Below are positions 21,996 through 32,770 of a stretch of 64,000 nt of DNA, one piece after another; positions within the stretch are counted from its first letter, which is position 1, and the number at the start of each line of letters is the position of its first letter. The notes beneath the pieces are model-generated. The model ran no database searches. It worked only from the letters and a program-made list of their open reading frames with translations, and was not told the DNA's origin. The position numbers were made by a program, and so were the translations under genes. Source of the DNA: Candidatus Zhuqueibacterota bacterium (GTDB taxonomy: Bacteria > Zhuqueibacterota > QNDG01 > JABMRT01); assembly GCA_013202295.1 (NCBI GenBank), contig JABMRT010000088.1:1-64000 (forward strand). The letters run 5' to 3'.

Positions 21996-23009
21996 CTACC
22001 CCTTCACCTCCTCCACAATCTCACTCCATTTTCCAGACTGATACACCTTACGTCTCGGATTAGTTTCTTCACATTCCCATTTGATGAGGCGAATGGTATC
22101 GTTCTCAATCTCAAGCGTGGTTAGACCATCAGAGTAAATCCCGCAGCCAGTATTGAAATAACAGGGTAATGGATCGCCGGATGGATCGATAGTTAGAATG
22201 TCCCGCTTGTTCTTTTGCTCCTTCTTTATCGCAAGGTTGATGCTCTCTCGTTCATCATCACTTTTTGTGAATTTTAGCTTTTTTCTCAGTCGATCATAAT
22301 ATGATTCGGAGGCAAATATCGCACGATGTGAATGTCCGCATAATAGGATGACACGGTGCTTTTTCGCCCAGCCATAGAGGATGTGTTCATAATCCTTCAC
22401 AATACTGGCCTTGAGCATTTTACCCGTTACTTTGAACCCAAACTTCCTGGCAACCGGCTCAACATATCTATACAGACGGACCACAAACCTGCTGAACCAT
22501 TTGCATTTGTCCGCGTCCAGGCTGCCCTGGTGGCCATGTACAAGCAGTGCACAGGGGCGTCCATTAGAGTCCTCAAATTTTATCGCTTCGGATGCAGCCA
22601 CTGTAACCGGCGGATTGTTCTTGCCCGGATCCGATGGAGCTTCCCAATCCTGATCATGATTTCCAAACACGCGCACAATACGGTCGTCACCAAACGCGCG
22701 CATGGCTTTATAGACCGATTCATTGTAGCGTTTGCACACCTCATCAAGATCAAATTGCCAGAACTCTTCAATATCACCCAGAAGAATCAAACTGTATCCG
22801 TTTTTCGCGTAGAATCTGAGCGCCTCACACAAAGCATTCTCATTGATATGGAAATCATCCGCTGCACTCCCGTCGCCAAAATGCATATCGCTCATCATGA
22901 CAATGGATTGATTTTGCGGTTTCAGTACAGGATATCGCGGATCGGCCCACAGTGCATTCAAACGTTTTTCCGTTAAAGCAGGATCTTGTGACATATCCAA
23001 TCCCTCCAA
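21996..23009 (-). CDS. Calcineurin-like metallophosphoesterase
   Basis: SDMHFGDG, LLGDIEEFW, GNHDQDW, LLCGHSHRAIF. Confidence 0.85.
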   Translation of the reverse strand: MEGLDMSQDPALTEKRLNALWADPRYPVLKPQNQSIVMMSDMHFGDGSAADDFHINENALCEALRFYAKNGYSLILLGDIEEFWQFDLDEVCKRYNESVYKAMRAFGDDRIVRVFGNHDQDWEAPSDPGKNNPPVTVAASEAIKFEDSNGRPCALLVHGHQGSLDADKCKWFSRFVVRLYRYVEPVARKFGFKVTGKMLKASIVKDYEHILYGWAKKHRVILLCGHSHRAIFASESYYDRLRKKLKFTKSDDERESINLAIKKEQKNKRDILTIDPSGDPLPCYFNTGCGIYSDGLTTLEIENDTIRLIKWECEETNPRRKVYQSGKWSEIVEEVKG

Positions 23010-23213
23010 CTTTTAAATGGGATAAAAACCAAACGATGAGAAACATAAGCTACAGAATAGCGGAAAGATAGACAAGGAAAGCGGAAATTTCAAGAAGATT
23101 TTTTATACTTAAAAATTTACTCTGAACTTGGTGACCGAATTAGGAGGAACTCCAACAAAGGATTTGAAATCGGGAAAAGTCCACAGTGTTGATAATTTTT
23201 CAGGAATCTGAAA

Positions 23214-24434
23214 TCACTTCAACAGCAACATCTTTTGTGAACCATGGAAAGTGTCGGTGATCACCCGGCATGTATACACGCCAGAAGGCAATCCACTGGC
23301 GTTAAAGGAAAAAATATGCGGCCCGGCTTCGTATGCGCCATCTGCCAGGACGGACACAACCCGGCCAAGCAGATCATAGACTTCAATTTTTATTGGACCG
23401 GACTCCTGGAGCGAAACAGGAATCGTAGTCATGCTATTGAAGGGATTGGGATAGTTCGATTCAAGCTGGAATGTGTTCACCTCAGCAATCGGTTCATCCA
23501 CAGTGGAGTCGGGTTCAAGCCCGGCTATAACACCTGCAATGCCGACCATCAGCTGGGTTATTTTCTGAAAATAATCAGCATTGAAATGTGTAATCACATC
23601 CTCTGGCTCATGATAAAAGTCATTGGTATCGCCAAAAAAGTTTTCATGTAAACCGATCGCCGTTTGATCTGCGTCATGAAAGGTCGTTTGATCACTATTA
23701 ATGCGAATCGATGTCTCGGTTAGAGCCAACCCAATCTTATACTCCAGATTCACATCCTGAGCAATATCTGAAATTATTTTTGAAGAACCTTTCCCTCCTG
23801 TGCCGACCAGTACTACATTATCATCATCTGAATCCCAGGCAATCATATCCAGATTGATTACTGAGACAATCTCCTTTTGATCAATGGGAAAACTTTGCAT
23901 ATAGGCCTGGCTTCCCCAATACCCGTATTCTTCCTCATCCCACAATGCGAAGACAATTGAATAATCGCATGTCCAATTTGTGAGAATCCGGGCAGCCTCA
24001 AGCACAGCCACTACTCCCGAGGCGTTGTCATCCGCACCTGGCGCAACTGCTGCTTGCGGCATGCTGTCATAATGGGCACACAAGATGATCACCTTATTCG
24101 TGTCTACGCTTCCAGGAAGTGTCGCGATTACATTGCGACCTGTGGTACTGTAATCCTGTAACACAACTGTATATCCCCACTCTTCAAAACATTGCCGTAT
24201 ATAGTCTGCCGCCAATTCATTTCCCGGAAAATTTCTGTTTCGGCTAAGAATCTGCACTTGTTCTCCATCAACAATCACATTCACTTCGCCCGTTAACTCA
24301 CGTGCATATTGCATCATTGAATCAAGATTCACATCATTTATTAATTTCTGAATCGTAACATCAATTGCGAAAAGCCGTATGGATAACATACAGATGGAGA
24401 TAGTGGTTAGGAGTGTTTTCTTCAGGATTTTCAT
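23214..24434 (-). CDS. M28-family metallopeptidase with T9SS-type sorting domain
   Basis: LCAHYDSMP, APGADDNASGVVAVLEAAR, WDEEEYGYWGS; C-term ESNYPNPFNSMTTIPVS... Confidence 0.88.
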   Translation of the reverse strand: MKILKKTLLTTISICMLSIRLFAIDVTIQKLINDVNLDSMMQYARELTGEVNVIVDGEQVQILSRNRNFPGNELAADYIRQCFEEWGYTVVLQDYSTTGRNVIATLPGSVDTNKVIILCAHYDSMPQAAVAPGADDNASGVVAVLEAARILTNWTCDYSIVFALWDEEEYGYWGSQAYMQSFPIDQKEIVSVINLDMIAWDSDDDNVVLVGTGGKGSSKIISDIAQDVNLEYKIGLALTETSIRINSDQTTFHDADQTAIGLHENFFGDTNDFYHEPEDVITHFNADYFQKITQLMVGIAGVIAGLEPDSTVDEPIAEVNTFQLESNYPNPFNSMTTIPVSLQESGPIKIEVYDLLGRVVSVLADGAYEAGPHIFSFNASGLPSGVYTCRVITDTFHGSQKMLLLK

Positions 24435-24495
24435 TGGCTATTCCATAACTCAATTATTAATTGACACCTGCATGTCACAATATAAAAGATTGAAA

Positions 24496-27400
24496 TTAGA
24501 ATTGCCACAGTAAATGTCCTTCACATCGCACACGGCCTCTTGCATCACCATTGATTAATATCCCCGGCGTGACGAGGCGACCAGATTGCCTTAGGATGAT
24601 TTCATATGCGTGCCATATACCGAACCTGTCCCATAATCCAGTAGTATATAGAATCAGACGTTCCCGCTGACCCAATCCAAAACCGGCCACACCCGTGATA
24701 CCAGTCAAGGACTCCCCGTCCTCCTCAGTGAAACGGATCTCCCCTCCAATTCGGGATATCCGCCGATAATATAATCCGAAGGCCTTCTCCTCCAGCTCGG
24801 AATTTCGGATTGATCCGCACAACCGGAACAGTGTGGACCATGCCGGAGACACATGCCACGAGGTTTGTACTGATCCGCGTTTTCCCTGCAGGATTCGCGT
24901 CTCCCAGGATAACTTTCGTGAACGATGAGAAACCGCAAAATCACCGGACAGGATGGTGCCATATCGACCGTGGGACTCAAATCGCCATTTATCTACATAA
25001 TAAACTCCGCTGCAGAATCCGGATGGAGAAGATTGTTCATCCCAGCGGGATTGAACCGAAGCATATAACGATTTGCTGCTCCAAAATAAGGAGGAGCTGA
25101 ATTGGGCTGGATTCTCTTGCTTATTCCAGCTTTTATCCAAAGTTGTGTGAATTAGAAGTTGTGATAAAGCTCGCCAGGACTGGCTCCAGTTCAGACTGGT
25201 CAATCCTACAATCTCTTCAGTAATAATACGAAGGGTGGATGCAAATCGCGCGGATCGAAACATGCCCTGTGTTCGCATCGCCAGAGGTGTCTGTGAATCC
25301 GATCTGGAAAAGGCCGTTTCACCAGACCAGTGTGAAGTGACAAATCCAATCATGCCCGCCTTGTGCCCTGTTTCCTTGTTCCCTGAAATATCCACCCAGG
25401 TCCGGCCGTTTTCTTGCATCCGGGTTAAACGCATCTGTGCGGAATGATCATCTTTCCATTGTTCCACTGTGCCTTGAACATTATAATTGGAATGATTCAC
25501 TTCAACCGTCGTCAGATGATGTGAATCAAATAGATTTTCATGCATCAGCCAGAGCTGATCTTCCACAGCCACGCGATGGCGCCGGGCATTGAACTGTCCG
25601 TCGCGAAATTCACCCTCCTCATCATAACGAACGGAATGCCCGCCCATATCTTCAGTCCATGAAAATTGTTGAGGCAGATTGAATCCGGGTTTGCCAGTCT
25701 GATTAAACACGCTGTTCATGATGCCTGAAGTTACACCATACAAGTCAGCCGTCCGGCCGGAGGATCCAAGCTTTTGATCTGTCGCATGGATCGCGGATTG
25801 CCCCATCACCTGTACGATTTCATTGCGAAGCTGAGTAAGTTCATCCTGTGATAAATTTTGAATAATGGGATCCGGATCATGCAAATTGCCAAGCCGTGTC
25901 AAAATCGGCAGATTCTCATAAATCGCTTCATCAGTGCGAACCCGTCCGGATAATACACCCATTTCAAGAATCCCGCCTTGCAAGAAGGAAAAGGAAAGGA
26001 CACCTTCATTCCATTGATAAGGCGCGTCTTTTTTATTCAGAAGGACAATACCTGGATCGGTTGGCAATGTCAAGAATACTTTAATTGAATCCTGAATGAG
26101 TAATCCGGATTGTGCAACATCTAAAAATCCATACCAACCGGCTGGATCGAATATCAGTGTTAAATCCACAGGTATATCGGACTGAAAAACCTTCTCACCA
26201 TTTATGTTGAGGAAAGTCAAATGTGTGCCGGAAAAGAATCCTTCATCCATTTGCATTGGACGGAACACGGCTTCATCTGCATCGCTGGCAAGTTCGGAGC
26301 ATTCCCACGCACCTTCCGCTGTGATTAAATAATCCGTCCATCCTTTTTGGATTGAAACGATCTGCCGTGCCTGCGCTGGACTGTCTGAATGCACCGGGAA
26401 AGAGATTGATTCCAATTCGTCTTCACCCGGTTTTTGCGGCAGAAAAACAGTCATCATCTTTCTTGTGGCCTCTTGGGAGAAAGTCACGGTGGCGGCAGTG
26501 TGTATGCCCTCTTGATCCGGAAGAGTATGCAAACCCTCCTGGAGAGATATAAACGGGGGTTCGTCTGGATGGAGAAATTCGGCTTCCAGAGCAGCTTGAT
26601 CAGAACGCCAAATCACGCTGTTGGATTCCACTTGTTCACAAGTTCCCAATCCATGCCAAGGCAGGGTTACATGAGCGTTCGGATCTGCGTCAATCCGATC
26701 CGAGACCACAAAATATCGCTGTCCCACAAATCGCACCTGCCGATGAAACCGGGATGCCCGGTATTCAGCCAATACGGAGGCATTGGAAATCACAGGAGTC
26801 TCAAAATAATCTAAGAGCTGTCCGCCGGATTCGTCACGAACAAGCGGATTTAAATTGGGACCTTGTCCATTAATCAACGGAATATTATGTGCCTCACCAG
26901 ACACAAACCATGCCCGGTTATTGGATTTCACACCCTGACGACCATATCCCGCGTCGATCAGAAATTTCTGTCCGAAAGCCTGAAGTGTAAACGCCAGCGG
27001 TTCGGCATGATCATGACCCGATAAAAAAGGCCTTCCGGGTTCGCCCAGAAACAGACCGTAGAGATCAGAATCCTTTCGAAAAATAGCCATGCCTCCATGC
27101 GGATAAAATACGGCGCCGTTTCGATTTGGTGTAATCGACAGAACATGATCATCAAATCCGCAATAGGTCTCGATCCAGTTTGGGTCGGAAGGATTATAGC
27201 GGTCGGCATGGAGCTCGAATCGCGCACGAACTTCGCCGGACTCATCGAGCGATCCGACACCGATCGGTAGAAAAAGAAAGCGTTCGGGAAATGCGTCGTC
27301 AAAATCGGGAACCGATCCATCGGCATGTTCCAAATCCGCAAGCCATCGCACAAGCCGTCCCACACGCTTATGCGCAAACAAATTGATATTCGATGTGTTT

Positions 27401-28281
27401 TGTAAATAATGGAAAAACGGAAATATCCGGGAAGCCACAAAACGTGCATAATAAGCGCCTTCGCGATATGAGCCATCCGGTTCAATCTGAGACAGAGCCG
27501 CGCGGATCAGATCGAGTGCTGTGTCAAGCCACATCTGTGCCCGGGCATGGCTGGTCACAAGAGCGAACGTGCCCAGTCCCGCGCCAATTGCCGCCGCGTG
27601 ATTGTTCTTGGGAACAAGAATTAAATATCTGTGAATCTGATTCGCTTGAGAAACCAGCTTCCTTTCGATGGATGCAATTTGGCTGGAAGACAAATGTTCA
27701 TAAAGTAAATCCAGCGTCACGGCGTATTGCGCCAAGGCATCCGCCGCCTGCATCCAGTCTCCCCATCCTGTGGAATAAGTGCCTCCTTCAATCGAACGAA
27801 CCGGATCGGGTTCTGAAATGTGGGACAGCGCGGTGGCTGCGTCCTGCAAATTGGACTCAGATCCAGTTAGGAAATAAGCAAACGCGGATCGCTTGGCCAT
27901 GGAGCTGCGTTCGTATTCTGTGAGTAATGGAGAGGATGGGTCCCGATGATTCGTGTCAGCACTGCGCAGGATCTGATCTGCCCAATCCGAATAGGGTGTC
28001 CGGAATTGACGATCCCGAATTCTCATCGCCTCCGATTGCCTGAATAATAACGCGGGATGCCCAATGGATTGTGTTCGATATATTTTCGGAATGGCAAGAT
28101 GTGTCAGAGGAAGAATTTCATTCAGAGGAATTTCACGATAATTGGCCTGAATCACACCATCGATCAGCGCATTGCCCAATCGCTCTATTCGGGAGGATTC
28201 CGAAGCCACAGAATCACTGTGGGATAGAATACCCATCCCTATAATCATGCAAAAGAATGTGACTCTTTGCTTCACACGCAC
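24496..28281 (-). CDS. Heparinase II/III-like protein with C-terminal putative outer-membrane beta-barrel region
   Basis: 1261 aa; GHDHAEPLAFTLQAFGQKFLIDAGYG...RAWFVSGEAHN typical of heparinase II/III; C-terminal ~400 aa amphipathic, ends ...RCEGHLLWQF. Confidence 0.75.
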   Translation of the reverse strand: MRVKQRVTFFCMIIGMGILSHSDSVASESSRIERLGNALIDGVIQANYREIPLNEILPLTHLAIPKIYRTQSIGHPALLFRQSEAMRIRDRQFRTPYSDWADQILRSADTNHRDPSSPLLTEYERSSMAKRSAFAYFLTGSESNLQDAATALSHISEPDPVRSIEGGTYSTGWGDWMQAADALAQYAVTLDLLYEHLSSSQIASIERKLVSQANQIHRYLILVPKNNHAAAIGAGLGTFALVTSHARAQMWLDTALDLIRAALSQIEPDGSYREGAYYARFVASRIFPFFHYLQNTSNINLFAHKRVGRLVRWLADLEHADGSVPDFDDAFPERFLFLPIGVGSLDESGEVRARFELHADRYNPSDPNWIETYCGFDDHVLSITPNRNGAVFYPHGGMAIFRKDSDLYGLFLGEPGRPFLSGHDHAEPLAFTLQAFGQKFLIDAGYGRQGVKSNNRAWFVSGEAHNIPLINGQGPNLNPLVRDESGGQLLDYFETPVISNASVLAEYRASRFHRQVRFVGQRYFVVSDRIDADPNAHVTLPWHGLGTCEQVESNSVIWRSDQAALEAEFLHPDEPPFISLQEGLHTLPDQEGIHTAATVTFSQEATRKMMTVFLPQKPGEDELESISFPVHSDSPAQARQIVSIQKGWTDYLITAEGAWECSELASDADEAVFRPMQMDEGFFSGTHLTFLNINGEKVFQSDIPVDLTLIFDPAGWYGFLDVAQSGLLIQDSIKVFLTLPTDPGIVLLNKKDAPYQWNEGVLSFSFLQGGILEMGVLSGRVRTDEAIYENLPILTRLGNLHDPDPIIQNLSQDELTQLRNEIVQVMGQSAIHATDQKLGSSGRTADLYGVTSGIMNSVFNQTGKPGFNLPQQFSWTEDMGGHSVRYDEEGEFRDGQFNARRHRVAVEDQLWLMHENLFDSHHLTTVEVNHSNYNVQGTVEQWKDDHSAQMRLTRMQENGRTWVDISGNKETGHKAGMIGFVTSHWSGETAFSRSDSQTPLAMRTQGMFRSARFASTLRIITEEIVGLTSLNWSQSWRALSQLLIHTTLDKSWNKQENPAQFSSSLFWSSKSLYASVQSRWDEQSSPSGFCSGVYYVDKWRFESHGRYGTILSGDFAVSHRSRKLSWETRILQGKRGSVQTSWHVSPAWSTLFRLCGSIRNSELEEKAFGLYYRRISRIGGEIRFTEEDGESLTGITGVAGFGLGQRERLILYTTGLWDRFGIWHAYEIILRQSGRLVTPGILINGDARGRVRCEGHLLWQF

Positions 28282-28464
28282 TCAGATGAAAATTTAAGAG
28301 TGGGAAAATCAGTCTGCATTTTTAAAACTTGGAAAACCGGGTTATATCTGACAAATAACAGGTTTACGAGAATGGCCGATGGCCAATCACCAACAGTCAC
28401 TAACCTCTCACCACTTACCTCTTACCTTGTTCAGATCCGGAATTAAGGAAACGTCAACAATAAT

Positions 28465-29532
28465 CTATGGAGCAATATACTTCACATACGATTGTCGCAT
28501 GCCCTCAAAACAATTCCGGCACATCGGAAACAAGGCACGATCCTGCATGATTTGGATTTGAAATTTCCGGCGTTTGTCTCCATCCCACACATCTTTGAAA
28601 GAGGATTGGGATTGAAAAGCGTTCCCATACACAAATTCCCCATCCTTGTCAAAACAGCAAGGAGCAATGAATCCGTCCCAATTGAGCACTGCACCATACC
28701 ACAGAAATTTACACCAGTTGGGCAAGGTGCTTTTTATACACCGCGACATGCCATTGAAATCATAGCGCCTGAACGATTTATCCTCAGGGAGGTAAACCTC
28801 TGCTTGCTGATCTGAATAAACCTGTGCGCTTTTCAATGAAATAAGATCCACTTCCAATTGTCGTCCGAGCTCTAACACATTGTGGATCTGGCCCTCATTA
28901 TGCTTGAAAACAAGAAATTGCAAATGCACAAGTGGAGACTTTGAGCGGGCTTTCTTTTTGGCTGAGATAAGATTCCGGATTCCATCCAGGACTGTTTGAA
29001 ACTGTCCACCCACACGATACTTTTCATACGTTTCCTGATCCATGCCGTCAAGGGAAATAATGATCTCATCCAAGCCGGATTCGACCACAGTGCGAGCTTG
29101 TTCATCCGTTGTCAGAAAATGACCATTTGTACTTGTCATCGTGGCAATCTGTTTGGATTTGGCATACGCCACCATCTCCAGAAACTCAGTATGAATAAAT
29201 GGCTCACCCTGATTCCAAAATTGAATCAGTAATAGACGATCTCCGATCTGATCAATTATTTTTTTGTATTGCGCAACATCCATCCGTCCTCTTGCTCGTG
29301 TCATCTCACCCGCACCGGAGGGACACATCGGACATTTCAGGTTGCAGATATTGGTGGGTTCAACCATCAGCAATGCCGGATCACCCCAGACAATGGGCCG
29401 TTTCAGTAAACGACTGACTCCCATGGAAAGTGCGATTCGAAAGAGATTCGTTAGGCGCTTGATTGTGAAACGAAAGCGATAGATCCTGAATGTGCGCCAT
29501 AGCATTTTTATCGGATATTGAAACATCTTCAT
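28465..29532 (-). CDS. Radical SAM/SPASM domain protein
   Basis: PTNICNLKCPMCPSG CxxxCxxC motif; C-terminal cysteines CKFLWYGAVLNWDGFIAPCCFD...CRNC. Confidence 0.9.
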   Translation of the reverse strand: MKMFQYPIKMLWRTFRIYRFRFTIKRLTNLFRIALSMGVSRLLKRPIVWGDPALLMVEPTNICNLKCPMCPSGAGEMTRARGRMDVAQYKKIIDQIGDRLLLIQFWNQGEPFIHTEFLEMVAYAKSKQIATMTSTNGHFLTTDEQARTVVESGLDEIIISLDGMDQETYEKYRVGGQFQTVLDGIRNLISAKKKARSKSPLVHLQFLVFKHNEGQIHNVLELGRQLEVDLISLKSAQVYSDQQAEVYLPEDKSFRRYDFNGMSRCIKSTLPNWCKFLWYGAVLNWDGFIAPCCFDKDGEFVYGNAFQSQSSFKDVWDGDKRRKFQIQIMQDRALFPMCRNCFEGMRQSYVKYIAP

Positions 29533-29845
29533 GTGGCCGTATTAATAATTACAGATTCTGATAAAAATAAAATACAGGATTTTTTCAATATTATCCAGAG
29601 TATTTTTTGGATATGTTATAATTTAAAAAGAGTCTATTAAAGGTTGACTTGCATGATGAGGCGTCAAGTATCTCTTGAAAAATATTAGTAGTTTCACCGT
29701 GGGACGAAATTTCTATCCTTGATGTCAAAATGACTAATTGTTTCAATTCAGAAAATCATAGAGCCCAACTTGGGCACACGGAAAATTATTGATACGATGC
29801 AATTAATTAAATACAGACTCGAACCTAATGGTATTCCAATTTCAT

Positions 29846-30340
29846 TTAGAATTTTTTAATTGCAAACTTCACTTCAATGGAACCCAATCGCGATTGCATG
29901 TTAGCAGATAATGTAGCTTGATTCAGTAGATGCATTTCAAATTGGTTTCCTGCAATTAGTGAAGGAGTTGTAATAGAAACATCAATATTATTATCAGCAA
30001 ATTTTTTCATGGTATTTCCTGAAATAATATTCACCAGTTCTCCCAAACCGTCATAGAGTAAATCATCAAAATCCACAAAGTCTGGAACCCAACTTTGAAT
30101 CAACTGTTTTGCTGTATCAGATCTCATGCTGTATACAATTATGCCTGTACGGTTATAACCAGTAACTCCTGTGATTATTGCAATATCATTATCCGACATT
30201 GAATTATTCCAAACAGATATGGTTTGGCGGGTTATATCACAATGAAACATTTTCAAAAAAACATCCTGGAGTGACTCCAGAAACAGCTCAATAAAATTAG
30301 CGTCCACATCTTTTAATTGCATTTGAGATATCCTTTGCAA
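29846..30340 (-). CDS. cheX: CheX-like chemotaxis phosphatase (copy 2)
   Basis: VDANFIELFLESLQDVF...LYDGLGELVNIISGNTMKKFA; paralog of 32246..32755. Confidence 0.78.
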   Translation of the reverse strand: MQRISQMQLKDVDANFIELFLESLQDVFLKMFHCDITRQTISVWNNSMSDNDIAIITGVTGYNRTGIIVYSMRSDTAKQLIQSWVPDFVDFDDLLYDGLGELVNIISGNTMKKFADNNIDVSITTPSLIAGNQFEMHLLNQATLSANMQSRLGSIEVKFAIKKF

Positions 30341-31461
30341 ACTGGTAGAAATATTTCAAAAGTAGTCCCTTCACCAAAATCGCTATGAACAAATATATAT
30401 CCGTGAAATCGCTCTATGGCTTCACATGTAAGTGAGAGTCCCATTCCTGATCCTTTATCCTCACCCTTGGTTGTGAAGAATGGATTAAATATATTCTTTT
30501 GAGTTTCTTCATCCATGCCAATACCATTATCGGTAATGGATAACATAATATATTCTCCTGGGCGGGGATTTTTCTGTTCAGTACAAGAGTCACTGATTGA
30601 AACAATCCGAGATCTTATATTTAACTCACCCACATCCGGCATGGCAGCTTTGGCATTCATGCATATATTGTAAATAATTTGTTCAAATGTATATTCATCC
30701 ATCTCAATGAGACCCTGAGGGGTATGCAAGTCTGTAGTTAAGCGAATCGTATGACCCATTATGAATGGTAACACAGAGAGTTGATTCATAAGAGTATTTT
30801 GGACGTTTGTCTTTTTTGACTCAGAACCTCTGTTCCTTTTTACAACCATGAGAAGCCGATTTGTTAATTCTGAAGCACGCTGACTCACTTTAAGAACTGT
30901 CTGAAGATCTTCATACCCTTGTTGATTTTTGTCCATATCATGGTTCATTAATGCAGCACATCCCTCAATCACGCTGTGTAAATTATTTAAGTCATGTATT
31001 ATTCCTCCTGACATTTTACCCAATGTTTTCCAGGAGGATGCACGTAATAATTGATCTTCAAGATGATATTGTCTTGTTAAATCTTCTAAAAATCCATGAA
31101 ATCTCGGTAAATGATCATCACTATTAACCATACGTCCGGTCAGTCTGAAAAAGAGTTTATCCTTTGGATCTCTGGTAATACAGATCTTATAATCATGTAT
31201 CTCATCTTGCTGAGTGATGTAGTTTAGGAACTCTTGACGTTCAGTTTGATCGGATATGATATATTGCCAAATTGAAATATCAATACCTGCCTCGCCTTGT
31301 ACCAATCCGGTATTTTGCCAGAATGCGGGATTGGCATCGATTCGTTTCCCATATAGATTGCATGAGAAGAATGGAATAGGACAGACTTCAGTAAACATAC
31401 TATCCCACTGAGACATTCTCGGTATAATTGACTTTATTGGCATTCGTACATTCGCGATCAC
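30313..31461 (-). CDS. PAS-containing sensor histidine kinase
   Basis: GGIIHDLNNLHSVIEG H-box, N-box ICMNAKAAM, DNGIGM, GSGMGLSL. Confidence 0.9.
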   Translation of the reverse strand: MIANVRMPIKSIIPRMSQWDSMFTEVCPIPFFSCNLYGKRIDANPAFWQNTGLVQGEAGIDISIWQYIISDQTERQEFLNYITQQDEIHDYKICITRDPKDKLFFRLTGRMVNSDDHLPRFHGFLEDLTRQYHLEDQLLRASSWKTLGKMSGGIIHDLNNLHSVIEGCAALMNHDMDKNQQGYEDLQTVLKVSQRASELTNRLLMVVKRNRGSESKKTNVQNTLMNQLSVLPFIMGHTIRLTTDLHTPQGLIEMDEYTFEQIIYNICMNAKAAMPDVGELNIRSRIVSISDSCTEQKNPRPGEYIMLSITDNGIGMDEETQKNIFNPFFTTKGEDKGSGMGLSLTCEAIERFHGYIFVHSDFGEGTTFEIFLPVCKGYLKCN

Positions 31462-31464
31462 GTT

Positions 31465-31875
31465 TTACCAAACCCTTGAACAGGATTCAAGACTCTTTAA
31501 AATGGCTGAGCGGACGCGTTCTTTAGTAAATGGTTTGATAATATAATCCTTTGCTCCAGCAGCAAGGCATTGCTTGAATAGTTTTTCCTGTCTGAGAGAT
31601 GTAACCACAATAATGACAGCATATGGATCGTAGGCAATGATGGCCCTGGTGGCTTCGACACCATTCATTTCATCCATCGTGATATCCATGGTTACCACAT
31701 CAGGCTGGAACTCTTTATAACATTCAACAGCTTGCTGTCCGTTCCTTGCTTCAATTATTTCAACATCCCCTTCATTGACAAGCACACTTTTAATGATATT
31801 TCTCATCAACCGTGCATCATCTACAATCAGTATCTTGGACACTTTGTTGTTTCCTTTCATGTTTATTGTGCTCAT
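31465..31875 (-). CDS. CheY-like response regulator (MSTINMKGNN start)
   Basis: KILIVDDARLMRN...VVTMDITMDEMNG...VVTSLRQ...KPF; start overlaps stop of upstream RR by ATGA. Confidence 0.85.
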   Translation of the reverse strand: MSTINMKGNNKVSKILIVDDARLMRNIIKSVLVNEGDVEIIEARNGQQAVECYKEFQPDVVTMDITMDEMNGVEATRAIIAYDPYAVIIVVTSLRQEKLFKQCLAAGAKDYIIKPFTKERVRSAILKSLESCSRVW

Positions 31876-32234
31876 TGGTTCACGGTATTTTCTACGCTGG
31901 ATATTATCCGCTCCTTTGTGAACGGTTTGACAATGTAATCGCTTACACCAGCTTCGATACATTCCTGAAGCAGTTTTTCTTGTCCCAAGGATGTAACCAT
32001 GATAATTTTGGCATTTGAATCATATTCCAGGATTTCTTTGGCCGCTTCAACCCCATTCTTTTCTTCCATGGTGATATCCATTGTCACAATGTCCGGTTTT
32101 TCTTTTTTATACAACTCGACAGCCTGATGGCCGTTTTCTGCTTCCAATATTCGGTGATCACTATCTTCCTGAATTGAATTCTTAATAATATTCCGCATGA
32201 GTCGAGCGTCATCAACAATCATAATTGTACCCAT
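31872..32234 (-). CDS. cheY: CheY-like response regulator
   Basis: TIMIVDDARLMRN...VTMDITMEEKNGVEAAKEIL...VTSLGQ...KPFTKER. Confidence 0.9.
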   Translation of the reverse strand: MGTIMIVDDARLMRNIIKNSIQEDSDHRILEAENGHQAVELYKKEKPDIVTMDITMEEKNGVEAAKEILEYDSNAKIIMVTSLGQEKLLQECIEAGVSDYIVKPFTKERIISSVENTVNQ

Positions 32235-32245
32235 AATATGCCTCC

Positions 32246-32755
32246 TTAGGCTGCAATAGTTACGCTGTTTTTTCCATACCGTTTGATAGCAAGGTTGATT
32301 TCAATCGTTCCAAATTCAGATAACATATCTGCTGACAGTGTCGTTTGATTTGGTAAATGCATTTGGAAAGCATTCCCAAATATGATAGAGGGAGTTGTGA
32401 TGTCGATATTTATTTCATTCTTAGAAAAATACGTCATCGCACTTCCTGATATAATATTGATCACCTCTCCCAGACCATCAAATAATAATTTCAATTTGGA
32501 AGATCCTGAATATGTACTATCCAGGTGTTTGATGATTCGTTCAACAGTTTGGGTTTTCATACTATACACAGCCACGCCAATGTGCTGATTACCCGTTATA
32601 CCCGTTGTAACAGCCACATCATTATCTTTCAATTGATTACTCCAGGTCGAAAGATGCCCCCGTGACATATCACTGTTTAAGACCTTTGTAAATGTGGTCT
32701 CAACCGATTCCAAGAACAGGTTAATGAAGTTTGCATCTAGTTCTTTAAGACACAT
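32246..32755 (-). CDS. cheX: CheX-like chemotaxis phosphatase (copy 1)
   Basis: LFDGLGEVINIISGSAMTYFSKNEINIDITTPSIIFGN. Confidence 0.78.
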   Translation of the reverse strand: MCLKELDANFINLFLESVETTFTKVLNSDMSRGHLSTWSNQLKDNDVAVTTGITGNQHIGVAVYSMKTQTVERIIKHLDSTYSGSSKLKLLFDGLGEVINIISGSAMTYFSKNEINIDITTPSIIFGNAFQMHLPNQTTLSADMLSEFGTIEINLAIKRYGKNSVTIAA

Positions 32756-32770
32756 GTAATAACCTCCTGT

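Noticed and set aside
30960-31030. Second HK (30313..31461) also lacking the phospho-His
   Set aside because: The H-box GGIIHDLNN is intact, so it is a normal kinase.
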